From contig JAWQUS010000019.1 in the NCBI GenBank assembly GCA_036365455.1, positions 10,516,001 through 10,580,000 of the forward strand: a stretch of DNA of 64,000 nucleotides, written 5' to 3'. The number at the start of each line of letters is the position of its first letter. Position 1 is the first letter of the stretch. The DNA is from Macrosoma leucophasiata. Taxonomy: Eukaryota; Arthropoda; Insecta; Lepidoptera; Hedylidae. Below the pieces are notes generated by a model. The model was not told the DNA's origin. It saw only the letters and a program-made list of their open reading frames with translations, and did not search any database. Shown here one piece after another: positions 9,420 to 19,390 of this stretch. A program made the translations under genes and the position numbers.

Positions 9420-9491
9420 GCCTCTGGAGTTACAACTACAATCAACACAATCTAGATGTGTTTAAAGAAAATTAAAATAAAAAAAAAAAAC
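9402..9491 (+). repeat. Repeat-A scrap with A-rich run
   Basis: ACAGAGGCATAAC, TTAGGCCTC and GGAGT match the middle of Repeat-A, then diverge into an A-rich end (9468-9491). It forms the 3' edge of the truncated LINE. Confidence 0.45.
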
Positions 9492-9514
9492 GATAGTCAG
9501 TAAGTGATTTGACA

Positions 9515-9740
9515 ACCCGGTTAGTCCAGCGGTGCGAAACCACCGTTTGATTCGAAGGGTCGCGGGTTCGATCCCCGCACCGGCACAAATATTTGTATGG
9601 CCTACAGATATTTGTTTCGGGTCTGGGTGTTTGTGTGTGTGTTGTGTGTGTACAACGGCATCTACGACACAGTTTTATATTAATACCTAATGTGGAGCTG
9701 TGAGTGTCAGCGTATTTTATTTTTTTTAATGAATTCTACT
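9515..9740 (+). mobile_element. tRNA-derived SINE (GGTTCGATCCCC head)
   Basis: Head GGTTAGTCCAGCGG (box A region) and GTCGCGGGTTCGATCCCCGC (box B), then ATATTTGTATGGCC, ATATTTGTTTCGGGTCTGGG and a TG-rich stretch. I recognise this arrangement from lepidopteran SINEs. Pol III promoter boxes look usable but the tail is diverged. Confidence 0.8.
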
Positions 9741-9744
9741 AATA

Positions 9745-10430
9745 ATCATAATTGCCACACATGTAATTTTTTTCGCGAGATGCTAAATGGACATGACAAT
9801 TGACATTTTTGAGATTTTACACGTCTGCGCGTAGGAAAGTACCTACTTAAAAAAAAGACCTAATTTTGCCGCGCCCCTAAATTTTGCCGCCCTAGGCCCG
9901 GGCCTACTTGGCCTTTAAGGAAACTCGCCCCTGATCGCAGTTTTTGTATGGACGCCCCAAAAGCGTTTGCTGTTATTATACTGCGTCAAAATCGATATAA
10001 GGACAAAGAATACTGAAACCAAGACCGTTTTATGAATAAATGAGAGCCGCAAAGATAACACTGCGCTCCAGGGAATGTAACTTTTGTAACCGAATATTGT
10101 TGTAAATCACAAACAAAAAATAACATTTTCCGAATGTAGGTCAGTAGGGAAAGAAAGATAAAGGTTTTATATCTATAATTTTTAAAATTTTATACTAAAC
10201 CAAGATACTAAGTAAATAAATATCTCTTGGTTTATCATACCAAGATCTGTCATTGGTGTGAACCACAGTTGAGAGCCGACAACACTTCTTTTTCAATCAA
10301 ATAATGTTGTAAATCAAAAACACAAAAAGAACACCAAGGATCATAGTACGATTAAAAACTACAAAACTGACATAAATTAAACGTCGAGAAAAAAACTAAA
10401 AAAAAAAAACAGGATGAGCTAGGTCAATTA
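9745..10430. other. Spacer with a duplicated block
   Basis: 9945-10130 is repeated at 11010-11185 (shared GACAAAGAATACT, GAATAAATGAGAGCCGCAAA, CTGCGCTCCAGGG). 10290-10350 resembles the end of that block. No gene seen. Confidence 0.6.
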
Positions 10431-10884
10431 ACAATTCCCCCCTAGGATTTCCGCCATAACGTGGCGGGAGGGCTCAGTACCCGGTGGTTGTCCCCGCACC
10501 GACGAAGCCAAGAGGAACCCAGGGCCGAACTGTGTGCCCCTGGATCCCTCCAACCGGGCGTCTTGGGACTCCTGGTGTTGTGATTGGTCGGAGCAGGGGC
10601 AGGGGCAGAGGTCCCGGGCTGGCTGGCGTGCAGGTGTTCCGCACGCCACTAGTAGTGGTTGGAGCCGAAAGGCTCCGAGGAGGGCTCGGCATTGAGCAGC
10701 CGCCGGTGGGGTCGCGGATGTGTGCGATAGCGTGCCCGTGACCCCGCCACTGATGGCGAATGGACGAATCGAAACAGCCAGGGGTTTTTTAGTGGGTAGA
10801 CGGATGTCCTTTCCCGGAGTCCCACATAACCCACAACTCTCCCCAAGGGTGGGTATGCGTAACGCATTTTCCCCTGGTAAAAAA
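10431..10884 (+). mobile_element. 3' end of GC-rich non-LTR retrotransposon (R1-like)
   Basis: GC-rich, with several overlapping open frames on both strands that have no recognisable domain. Homologous to 1-200 in its 3' part. It ends GGTATGCGTAACGCATTTTC and a short A run, a tail I associate with lepidopteran R1-clade elements. 5'-truncated. Confidence 0.6.
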
Positions 10885-11007
10885 AAGGCCAATTATCAAT
10901 GGGCCTTCACAAGAACTTCAATCCATAAATCCGCTCCACTGCACGTGTCACAATAAAACATAATATTATTAACATTATGAAGAAATCTAAAAGCTGCAGT
11001 ATTACAG

Positions 11008-11200
11008 TTAAAAGCGTATACAGTTTTTGTATTGCGTCAAAATCAATATAAAGACAAAGAATACTTAAACGAAGACCATTTTATGAATAAATGAGAGCCG
11101 CAAAGATAACGCTGCGCTCCAGGGCATATAACTTTTGTAAGCAAATAATGTTATAAATTACGAACACAAAAAAAGAACATGTTCAAATAATACGTGTATT
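11008..11200 (+). repeat. Second copy of the 9945-10130 block
   Basis: TTTTTGTATTGCGTCAAAAT, AGACCATTTTATGAATAAAT and TGCGCTCCAGGGCAT align with 9955-10080, with scattered differences. The R1-like tail lies between the two copies. Confidence 0.7.
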
Positions 11201-11354
11201 ATGAAGAGTTTTATTCATAGATTTATTATACTACTTCGTTGTTTTATTCTATGATTCTTTTGCTATAAATGGCTTAAAGTGGTTACATAGTTTGTTTATG
11301 TACCTACTAAATGAACCTATGAACCTACTACCTGAACGAAACGAAATTGCTTTA

Positions 11355-11567
11355 GGGTCATAGCTCACCCGAGCCACCCGGAACCCGACCAGCGCCCGAC
11401 CGCCTCGAGCGGTCTGCGCTCATTACATTAACTCCGCTCCGTATCGCCTCGACTACAAGCCGCGCGAGCGCGTCGTTCACCCGTGGACCACCCGTCGACA
11501 ACGAGTAGACGCCGTAAAATGAGGCGGTGCTGGTCGGGTGCCGGGTGGCTGTAGTGAGCTATGACCC
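11355..11567. mobile_element. MITE with GGGTCATAGCTCA ends, copy 1
   Basis: 213 bp. The ends GGGTCATAGCTCACC and TGAGCTATGACCC are inverted, with inner arms CACCCGGAACCCGACCAGC and GCTGGTCGGGTGCCGGGTGG. Flanked by TTA at 11352-11354 and 11568-11570, the pattern of PIF/Harbinger-type insertions. Related copies at 44879 and 59908. Confidence 0.8.
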
Positions 11568-11803
11568 TTATCCTCTATTTTTGGTGAGCACAATGAAACG
11601 CAGCCTTCGTGTCATAAGTTCAATCCGAAAGAGAGATAATTTGACAATTCACAACAATGTTGCTATTTAAGAATTGTATGTTTCCAACAGGTATCATAAA
11701 ATGTATTTTAATATATTTTAGTTAACATTTCTGAAATAGTGCATAGGTTACTCACCATAGGTACTATTTTTGAAATATTAAACCTAAGTGCATATAGAGA
11801 ATT

Positions 11804-12076
11804 TTACTGGTGGTAGAGCTCCAGTGACGGAGTTCGCGGGCGTAGGCACCACCGCATTACCTAATATACTTGCCGCTAAATAGCAGTGTTCAGCACTATC
11901 GTGTTCCGGTCAGGTGGTAATGTACGGCCCTGTAATTGCCGGCACAGAGGCATAACACCTTATACCTCAGGAGTGGAAACGCATCTGCATTGTGTGGGTG
12001 TCTATAGGCTGCAGTCATCACTAAACATCAATGTGAACTGCATGCTTGTTTGCTACTTCCATAACATAAAAAAAAG
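11804..12076 (+). repeat. Repeat-A1, full length
   Basis: From TTTTACTGGTGGTAGAGCTC to TTCCATAACATAAAAAAAA. The body has a short deletion after GCATCTGCATTGTGTGGG. Confidence 0.9.
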
Positions 12077-12399
12077 TATAAGATCAACAAACAGCCGATC
12101 CCCTCAAGAAGTCCCTGGTGTGAAGTCATTTAACTAAATGAACCAATATTAATTAGGTCAAAACAAATGAATAAAGCATGCCATGTATATCTCCAGGTGG
12201 CATTCTCTTGTGCACAGCGGTACGCTTTTATAATTACATAATTAACTAATTGAATATACAGATACCACTCTGGAGTATGAAACACCGAGCGCACCGGAAT
12301 TAAGTTTCTTACAAGATATGCCTTGAACGATACACTATGTGTGTTTCGTTCAAGGTATGTCGTAGCGTAGGCAACACCGCATTACCTAATATATAATAA
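12077..12399. other. Spacer with a hairpin and a Repeat-A scrap
   Basis: 12315-12361 holds an imperfect hairpin (TATGCCTTGAACGA with TCGTTCAAGGTATG). 12366-12394 matches the Repeat-A part GCGTAGGCACCACCGCATTA with a small change. Nothing else recognised. Confidence 0.5.
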
Positions 12400-12726
12400 A
12401 AATAATAATGGCAACCCATTATACGTCTCACTGCTGGGCACGAGTCTCTTCCCTTTTTGGGGGAAGGCCTGGAGCTTACTCCACCACACTGCTCCAATGC
12501 GGATTGGTGGAGGTGGGTGGGTTAGTGGCCAACCCGCTGTTGGATGTTTTCAAACCGCAGATAAGGCCTCCGACAAGGTTTAACGACTGCTATCTATGGA
12601 TAGCAACCGGGACCGACACTCATTTAATTTGCCACTAGCGGTCACCCATATACCCGACCGCGACCGTAGTGCTTAACCGAGTAGATTGCTTATGATCTAC
12701 ACCAGCCGCGGGGCCATGCGCGCTTC
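12400..12726 (-). mobile_element. 5S-SINE copy
   Basis: On the minus strand the head reads GGCCCCGCGGCTGGTGTAGA, then GGTTAAGCACTACGGTCGCG and GGGTGACCGCTAGTGG, followed by the body and a tail ATTATTATTTTTATTAT. TAATATA flanks both sides (12388-12394 and 12732-12738), a plausible short TSD. Confidence 0.8.
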
Positions 12727-12817
12727 TACATAATATAGCAAATTAGTTTTTACTAACAAATAATGGAAAATCTCTGTCTGACCTAATAAATATTAAATAA
12801 ATAAATAAATAGACTTA

Positions 12818-13026
12818 CCACTAAATGGTAGTGTTCAGCGCTATCCTGTTCAGATGGCAATGTATGGCCCCGTAATAATTATTACAGTGACAACAACTGA
12901 GGTCTCAGGAGTGACAACCTATCTGCATTTTGACCTCTGGTTTTTGTGTAGATGTCTATAGGCTGCAATCTTCACTTAAAATCCACGTCAACTGCTTGTT
13001 TACCACCTTTGTTCCACAAAAAAAAC
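12818..13026 (+). repeat. Repeat-A2, 5'-truncated
   Basis: CTAAATGGTAGTGTTCAGCG, GATGGCAATGTATGGCCCCG, GCATTTTGACCTCTGGTTTT, ending CCACCTTTGTTCCACAAAAA. Confidence 0.75.
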
Positions 13027-13186
13027 ATTTTGTTATTACTCTCGGTGTTTCTTTTCTGAGGTTATATTTTATGTTACCCATATAAGATTATGACTTTATA
13101 ACAATACCTACTTAAGCGATTAGTTAAACGAGCAATTTTTAATGCAGATAGCATTTATTGAGTGTCCTACTTCAGTCTAGCCTAGT

Positions 13187-13566
13187 GGTATCAGAATCAG
13201 AAATTTATTTGTTCACTAGCGGTGCCCGCGACTTCGTCCGCGTGAAAATTTATGATTGTTCAGTATCTACCCGGACGAAGTCGTGGGCGCAGCTAGTATA
13301 AAAGTAGCCCAAGTTACTCCTTATTACATAAGCTATCTGCCAGTGAGAGTCCCGTCAAAATTAGTTCATCCGTTCCCGAGATCAGCCCCAACAAACAGAC
13401 AGACAGACAAAAATGGTAAAATAGATTGTTTTGGTATATGTACCGTGTATACATACAGATGCATTTAGTAAAAAGCGGTTATATTTATATTACAAACAGA
13501 CACTCTAATTTTATTTATTTGTATAGGTTTAGGGTGACCAGCACCACTTATGAAACGTCTCAAACA
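13187..13566 (-). repeat. LINE/SINE tail with TTCTGA-type end, split
   Basis: 13190-13212 (ATCAGAATCAGAAATTTATT) and 13506-13566 (GGTTTAGGGTGACCAGCACC) match in reverse the tail at 44265-44340 (GCCTGTCACCCTAAATGAAT, TTTCTGATTCTGATTCTGAT). The Helitron-like repeat at 13213 sits in between. Confidence 0.5.
13213..13505 (-). mobile_element. Helitron-like lepidopteran repeat with TTCGTCCG palindrome
   Basis: The end CACTAGCGGTGCCCGCGACT, TCGTCCGCGTG faces CCCGGACGAAGTCGTGGGCG, CAGCTAGT, an inverted pair around ATTTATGATTGTTCAGTATC. The rest (AACAGACAGACAGAC, ACAAACAGACACTCTAATTT) matches 57931-58243 in reverse. I recall this as a very common lepidopteran repeat, often assigned to non-autonomous Helitrons. 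Confidence 0.65.
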
Positions 13567-14655
13567 AATAAAATTAATTAATGCGAATCACAATAGTATA
13601 ATATATAACAATAGTATATATAACAATAGTAGGTATATACATATAATAATATAATATTTATTTATTTTATTTATTTAAACACTATTGCCACAATATAATA
13701 CATAATGACAAATGGCGAACTTAACGCTAAAAGCGCTCTTTTCCAGTTATCCATCGGGAGTCTAGAGAGCTATCTGAGCGGCACAACAGCTATGGAAGAA
13801 AATTAGAAAAAAAAAAAAAATTGACATACATGCCAATTAATAAATTGCAGAAATATAATCATATAATACTTTCACTATCGAGCTCGATCAGCAAGCTCTA
13901 CCACCAATTTCCTATTTTCCGTTTTTTTTGGGGCTGAAAATATAAGAAGTCGGAAGTTGAAATATTCTCGGCCCGAAGTCATAACGTGCTACGCTTCTGT
14001 GTGCGCGTGTGAAAACACGTCACATTGATGTCTCGTATTAAGTAACCAAAATAATTTAAATATACGTTTGTATGGAATTTAAGCCGTGTCTGGGGTGTGG
14101 CTAGGGCTATCACCTCTTAGCTGTCTAAATCCGGGAGAAAAAAAAAACATTGCATATGTAGGCAGGAGGCCTTTCCAGACAGGACATCTAGGTAGTATTG
14201 TGGGCGTCTGTAGGTGGGTACTCGAATGGGTGATGAAATAAAGCACATGGTTTGGCAGAAGATGAAGCAATAGTCGTTTATTGCCAAAGGTCCGCCCATT
14301 CGATTACGCCGGCAGAGAAGAACGGGCAAGAAACTCTTACGACCGGGGACACAGTTACCGGAATACCAATGTTCATTGCACAATGTAAATCTCTTCTGCC
14401 AATCTATTCAGTACTACGCGAATCGTTACTATATCTCGTTTATCACTATTACAAACTGTACAACTTGAATCTAGATTATTATATCGAGTTACAGAATTAT
14501 ATCAAGGAACCGGCGCGGACGCCGCCTTCTCAAGTTCTACTGTCAAGTGTCATTGATGACAATTGTCAATCAATTTAGTACTTTGATTAGGACTTTCTAT
14601 AATCATTAGTTAAGTCAGCTCAGAACGTTTGTGTTTTCTATCCCGGCATATAATA
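13567..14655. other. Unassigned DNA with one uncharacterised open frame
   Basis: AT-rich to 14060. At 14252-14578 (plus) an open frame of 108 codons begins MAEDEAIVVYCQRSAHSITP; no motif recognised and it starts inside sequence that looks like repeat (GGCAGAGAAGAACGGGCAAG). I would not call it a gene without expression or conservation. Confidence 0.4.
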
Positions 14656-15933
14656 GGTTGGGGAAAAAGGCTTTTCGCATTAAAGTATGTATGAACTTGT
14701 AATAAAATCTCTTTGGCTGTAGTATTTGTATCTGGCTGGTTTTGGTATCATTGAAAGTTACAATTTTAAAGAACATAATTCCAAATTCAAATTAGGCAAA
14801 TGGGTGATTTTCATTTGTTTTTCGTACTGTCAAGATGAGTGAATCTAATGAAGAAATTCGATACATTTTAAAATTTTACTACAAATAAGGTAAAAATGCT
14901 ACACAAGCCGCGAAAAAACATTTTGCGATGTTTATGGACCTAGTGCAGTGTCTGTGAGAGTAGCACAAATTTGGTTTAAGCGTTTTCAATCCGGAAATTT
15001 TGATGTCAAAGATGCACCTCGCTCTGGTCGGCCTATTACGGATAAAATGGATGCCATTTTTGAAAAAGTGGAGCAAGATCGACATATCAGTAGTTACGAC
15101 GTATCTGAAGAACTGAGAATTGATCACAAAACAGTTCTGGCGCATTTGAAAAAAGCTGGGTACAAAAAAAAACTCGATATTTGGGTACCTCACGAGCTCA
15201 CTGAAAGAAACCTAATGAACCGTGTACTCATTTGTGATTCTTTATTACGACGTAATGAAACCGAATCATTTTTGAAGAAGCTGATAACTGGTGATGAAAA
15301 GTGGATCACGTACGACAAGAACGTGCGAAAAAGGTCGTGGTCAAAGGCCGGTCAGGCTTCACAGACTGTGGCGAAACCCGGGTTAACTCGCAATAAGGGG
15401 ATGTTGTGTGTGTGGTGAGATTGGAAGGGCATTATTCATTATGAGCTATTACCACCAGGCAGGACTATCGATTCTGAACTCTACTGCAAATAACTGATGA
15501 GATTAAAGCAAGAAGTTGAGAGAAAGCGGCCGGAATTGATCAACAGAAGGGGTGTGGTGTTTCATCATGATAACGCTAGACCTCACACATCTATAGCCAC
15601 TCAGCAAAAATTAAGAGAGTTTGGCTGGAAGGTGTTAATGCATCCACCGTATAGTCCTGACCTTGCACCTTCAGATTTCCACCTGTTTCGGTCTCTTCAG
15701 AATTCTTTATGCAATGTTAGGTTAACATCACGAGAGGACTGCCAAATCCACTTGTCGCGGTATTTTGATGAGAAGTCCCAAAATTTTTATAGCAATAGGA
15801 TCATGTCCCTACCTACAAGATGGCAAAAGGATATCGAACAAAATGGTACATACATACTTTAGTTACATTTAAATAAACTATATTAAAAAATGTTTTGAAT
15901 TATCTTAAAAAATGCGAAGAAACTTTTTCCCCA
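14656..15933 (+). mobile_element. mariner transposon, copy 2 (inactive)
   Basis: 1278 bp, left end GGTTGGGGAAAAAGGCTTTT, right end AGAAACTTTTTCCCCA, TA at 14654-14655 and 15934-15935. The last few bases of the right inverted repeat (ACC) are missing compared with copy 1. Same element as 1911-3187. Confidence 0.92.
14835..15862 (+). pseudogene. mariner transposase, four lesions
   Basis: Begins MSESNEEIRYIL at 14835 and meets the same TAA at codon 18 as copy 1. A 2-bp gain in GAAAAAACATTTTGCG (near 14915-14930) shifts the frame. From about 14945 the frame is clean through WVPHELTERN, TGDEKWITYD (first catalytic Asp) and MLCVW, then TGA at 15416-15418 where copy 1 has TGG, and TAA at 15491-15493. 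The rest, with HHDNARPH and YSPDLAPSDFHLF (D34D), is open to 15862. The WVPHEL motif lost by frameshift in copy 1 is intact here. Confidence 0.92.
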
Positions 15934-16096
15934 TATGTTCCAGACAGTTCCGCCACAAAAACTTATTGATCGCAAGAATATGGCATTAAGTTAATACTCC
16001 TCAAGTTTGACAATTGCTTTCTTACCTCAAACGGATGCAGAATGTCGAGCTGACGTTCGTAGATAGTATTAAAAAAAGCAACAATGTAGACACTTA

Positions 16097-16241
16097 CCCC
16101 CTTATTCATAAACGTATATTAGATACGTTTAAGCTATAGTATGCTTTGTCTTTGTCGGTTGCATTGTCAAATGTGCAGGATAGAAAAAGACAAAGGAGAG
16201 ATTAGCAACACTTTAGCTAAAATACGTTTATGAATAAGGGG
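16097..16241. mobile_element. Short MITE, CCCCTTATTCATAAACG ends
   Basis: About 145 bp with inverted ends CCCCTTATTCATAAACGTAT and ATACGTTTATGAATAAGGGG. No coding capacity. I recall similar short MITEs in moth genomes; superfamily not assigned. Confidence 0.7.
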
Positions 16242-16535
16242 AAAAGTCTTTTTTAACAACGAATGGTACTCAAAATGAGTACAAATTAATTATATTATAT
16301 ATGCGTAACAGCGCGTCAAGTTTTGACGGAAAAAAGGCGCAACTCGAAATGTTTACGCTAAAAAGTTTTGTTATAATGTGAATAAAATTCTCGAAACTTC
16401 TCGTTCTGAATGTTTAGTGAAGTTTATAATATATTCTTACACGTGGATACTGTAACGTGCAAGAAATGTAAATAAGTTGAGACTTTTTTATACATTTCAA
16501 CGTTTCTGACGTTTAGCATCTGTAAATAATTTTCG
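16242..16535. other. Spacer, nothing recognised
   Basis: AT-rich with no open frame of note and no match to the other repeats in the window. Confidence 0.5.
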
Positions 16536-16826
16536 TTTTTTTTTTATGTAATGGAAGTTGCAAACAAGCATGCAGTTCACTCTGATGTTAAGTGATGACT
16601 GCAGCCGATAGACATATTTGCAAAAACCAGGGGTCAAAATGCAGATACGTTTGCCACCCTTGAGACCTTAGGTGTTCTGTCTCTGTGATAGTCATTACGG
16701 GGCCATACATTACCATCTAACCAGAACACGATAGTGCTAAACACTACCATTTAGCGGCAGGTAAATTAGGTAGTGCGGTGGTGCCTACACCCGCAAGCTC
16801 CGTCACTGGAACTCTACCACCAGGTA
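16536..16826 (-). repeat. Repeat-A, mixed A1/A2 features
   Basis: T run, ATGTAATGGAAGTTGCAAAC, then A2-like ACGGGGCCATACATTACCAT and A1-like GCTCCGTCACTGGAACTCTA. Faces the plus copy at 16920, forming an inverted pair about 95 bp apart. Confidence 0.85.
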
Positions 16827-16919
16827 AAAGAAGACAAAACGAATAACTTATTTAGATAAATAAGAACATACTAAGACTGCAATTAAAACAAAAACATTAA
16901 CACTTACATTAACATTTCT

Positions 16920-17205
16920 TACTGGTGGTAGAGCTCCAGTGACGGGCTCGCGGGCATAGGCACCACCGCATTACCTAATATACTTGCCGCTAAATGTTAG
17001 TGTTCAGCACTATCGTGTTCCGGTCAGGTGGTAATGTACGGCCCTGTAATTTCCGGCACAGAGATATAAGACCTTAGGCCTCAGGAGTGGTAACGCATCT
17101 GCATTTTGACCTTGGTCTTTGTGTGGGTGTCTATAGGCTGCAGTCATCACTTAACATCAATGTGAACTGCATGCTTGTTTACCAATTCCAATACATAAAA
17201 AAAAG
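16920..17205 (+). repeat. Repeat-A1, full length
   Basis: ACTGGTGGTAGAGCTCCAGT through GCATGCTTGTTTACCAATTC to ATACATAAAAAAAA. Confidence 0.9.
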
Positions 17206-17690
17206 GCTTAGACTGGAATTAAGACAAAACAGTCACAATATCAAGTACAAATAACAATTAAAGACAAACCATTTGAATTTCAAATTGCATCTAATACACT
17301 AACTGCAAAGTCAACAGACTACAAACCAAATGAAGTCAATGAAAGGACAAAACAAGTTGGTACACCTGTTTTTATGTAAATGCAAAGGCATCGTATAAAA
17401 CTTCGAACTCTTCAACAAGAAAAACTTACGAAGCAAGTACAAAGGAATCACAGAGACTACAATCAGAGTCTGCCCAGCTGATTGCCTCGGCCCGGCTCTC
17501 TGTAACGAATTTAAAAAAAAAAAAGGAAAACCCTCTTGATTGTGGACAACAAGCTGGTACGGTACAACTTTGTTTTAATATCCATTTTCCGGCTTCGGTA
17601 CTTGTAAGAAAAATAATGCTGGCGGCTGTATACAATACCGGCAGAGATCGATTGTATTGTGTTTTCTAGACTTGCCTTTTACTACACTCT
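17206..17690. other. Spacer, nothing recognised
   Basis: Mixed composition, no repeat match found by eye, no credible open frame. Confidence 0.5.
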
Positions 17691-17691
17691 T

Positions 17692-18333
17692 AACTGCCTC
17701 GGTAGCCTAATGGTAGTAGACCACTACTACTACGCTGAGGTCCTGGGTTCGATTCCCGGGTAGGGGGTTATCAGAGATAATGGTGTAAAGTAAAAAAAAA
17801 AATAATAAAAAGATTATAAAAAAAATACAAAATGTTTTAAATGGGCTAAAAAGCTACCAAAAAAAAAACAAACTAAGAAAAAAAAAACTAAATAAAAACA
17901 AAAAAAAAACAAAAAAAAAATGTGTGTACATGACCTCCCTTAGCGAGTTTCCCCGCGTGTCACAATCCCCATTTAGGACCACGCCCCCGACGCTTCGGGG
18001 GCAGATAGGCCCGGGGTACGAGGATTCGCCTCAATCCCCGAACCATCCCCCCCTCCTTTGCGTTCGCGCGGAGGGAGGGATGATGAAGATTAGTAGTAGG
18101 TGTAAAGTCCTTTTTATCTCTGGTTATATTGGGATTTTTCCATTTTCTGGAAATTTCCCAGTACCTCGAAGTTTGGTAATGTGCCCGGAGATGTCAACAG
18201 GCTCGCCACAAGCTCGGCTCGCCATGGCCCAAAAACGTAACCGGCGAATCGTGGGTGTTTGCATGTATGCTTGAATGCATGCATTTACCTCTGTCTACAC
18301 CTTCGGGGATTACAGGCGTGAAGTTACGTTTTT
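17692..18333 (+). mobile_element. tSINE, split by a 307-bp insertion
   Basis: Head GCCTCGGTAGCCTAATGGTA (box A) and GGTCCTGGGTTCGATTCCCG (box B) at 17693-17765. The body resumes at 18099 with GGTGTAAAGTCC, TTTATCTCTGG, CCAGTACCTCGAAGTTTGGT, and ends GGGGATTACAGGCGTGAAGT. The insertion 17792-18098 duplicates GGTGTAAAGT. Confidence 0.85.
17792..18098. mobile_element. Insertion with A-rich left half and 10-bp TSD
   Basis: Flanked by GGTGTAAAGT at 17782-17791 and 18099-18108. The left ~130 bp is almost only A with scattered other bases. The right half is GC-rich (CGACGCTTCGGGGGCAGATA, CGTTCGCGCGGAGGGAGGGA). Related sequence at 7895-7950. Family unknown. Confidence 0.7.
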
Positions 18334-18629
18334 TCATCGGCTGAAAAACATTCAGTTTTAAATATTTGACCGAAATTTAATGACGGAATCCGTTGCGTAG
18401 TTTGTAACCACTGACCTCAACATTTCAACTGTCAATATTTCACTGCGCGAGAAATAAAGGATGTAATCGATAGCGCAGTACTATCTGACGGTTATCCGTT
18501 AGTTTTGAAACGGTGAGTTATGGATGCAACCGAGCTACGGCAGTCGTCACCCGTACTAATGGTTCCATAAGTTATTAGTTTAAATAATAAATGGGACTGG
18601 CGGAATTAGACCCTGCAATATGACGTGGA
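18334..18629. other. Spacer, nothing recognised
   Basis: No match to other repeats in the window and no open frame of note. Confidence 0.5.
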
Positions 18630-18780
18630 TAGGGATGAAAGTATGTATGTATGTATCCACACGCCACGTCCCTTACGGGATAGATAGAGAATGTGGAGCG
18701 CCAGATAACCCGGTCCACGGGAGGTATGTCAATACCTCCCGTGCTTCTTCTACCTTCATCAGTCTTAGGGATAAAAATTA
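18630..18780 (-). mobile_element. 3' end of an RTE-type LINE, with palindrome
   Basis: Matches 35757-35880 in reverse: a TATG-repeat tail (GTATGTATGTATGTATC), CGCCACGTCCCTTACGGGAT, GTGGAGCGCCAGA. A perfect 12-bp palindrome (18716-18743) replaces the sequence that the sister copy has between CCCGGT and CGTGC. Confidence 0.7.
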
Positions 18781-18801
18781 TTTAAAAAAACGAATCTCTT
18801 T

Positions 18802-19090
18802 TTTTTATGTAATTGAAGTGGCAAACAAGCATGCCGTTCACATTGAGTTGAGATGTTAAGTGATGACTGCAGACCTATAGACACCCACACAAAGACCAAA
18901 GTCAAAGTGCAGATGCGTTACCACTCCTCAGGCCTAAGGTGTTATGCATATTTGCCGGCAATTATACGGCCATACATTATTACCTGACCGGAATACGATA
19001 GTGCTGAACACTGCCATTTAGCGGCAAGTATATTAGGTAATGCGGTGGTGCCTACGCCCGCAAGCTCCGTCACTGCAGCTCTACCACCAA
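18802..19090 (-). repeat. Repeat-A1, full length
   Basis: TTTTTTTTATGTAATTGAAG through GCCGGCAATTATACGGCCAT to CACTGCAGCTCTACCACCAA. Confidence 0.9.
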
Positions 19091-19390
19091 TAATGCTTCT
19101 CGTTTGGTCCAACAGTAAATAACTTTTGGCTGAAATGATGACAATGGGCGTTTGAATATGGTAACCTGTGGTAGGGGAAAGAATCAGATTGTGAAAATAT
19201 CCCGATTTAGCTCCCCGTACGGCAGCGGTTTACTTTGACGTTATCATTTGATATCCGTGTATTACGCGATCATATTTCTGCGATGCTGTCTGTTTGCGAT
19301 GGAATTTGATTATAGTATTGCCTATTGAATCGTATGTTGATTTTCTTGTACGGGTATCGATGAATGAGGATTTTCTTGATTAAATGTTTT
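19091..19390. other. Spacer, nothing recognised
   Basis: About 300 bp with no open frame of note and no repeat match. Confidence 0.45.

Noticed and set aside
9515..9590. Free-standing tRNA gene
   Set aside because: The tRNA-like head continues into a known SINE body (ATATTTGTTTCGGGTCTGGG) and the anticodon arm is not credible.
10428..10892. Overlapping open frames on both strands in GC-rich sequence
   Set aside because: They lie in the R1-like 3' untranslated region; GC richness makes stop codons rare and no domain is recognisable.
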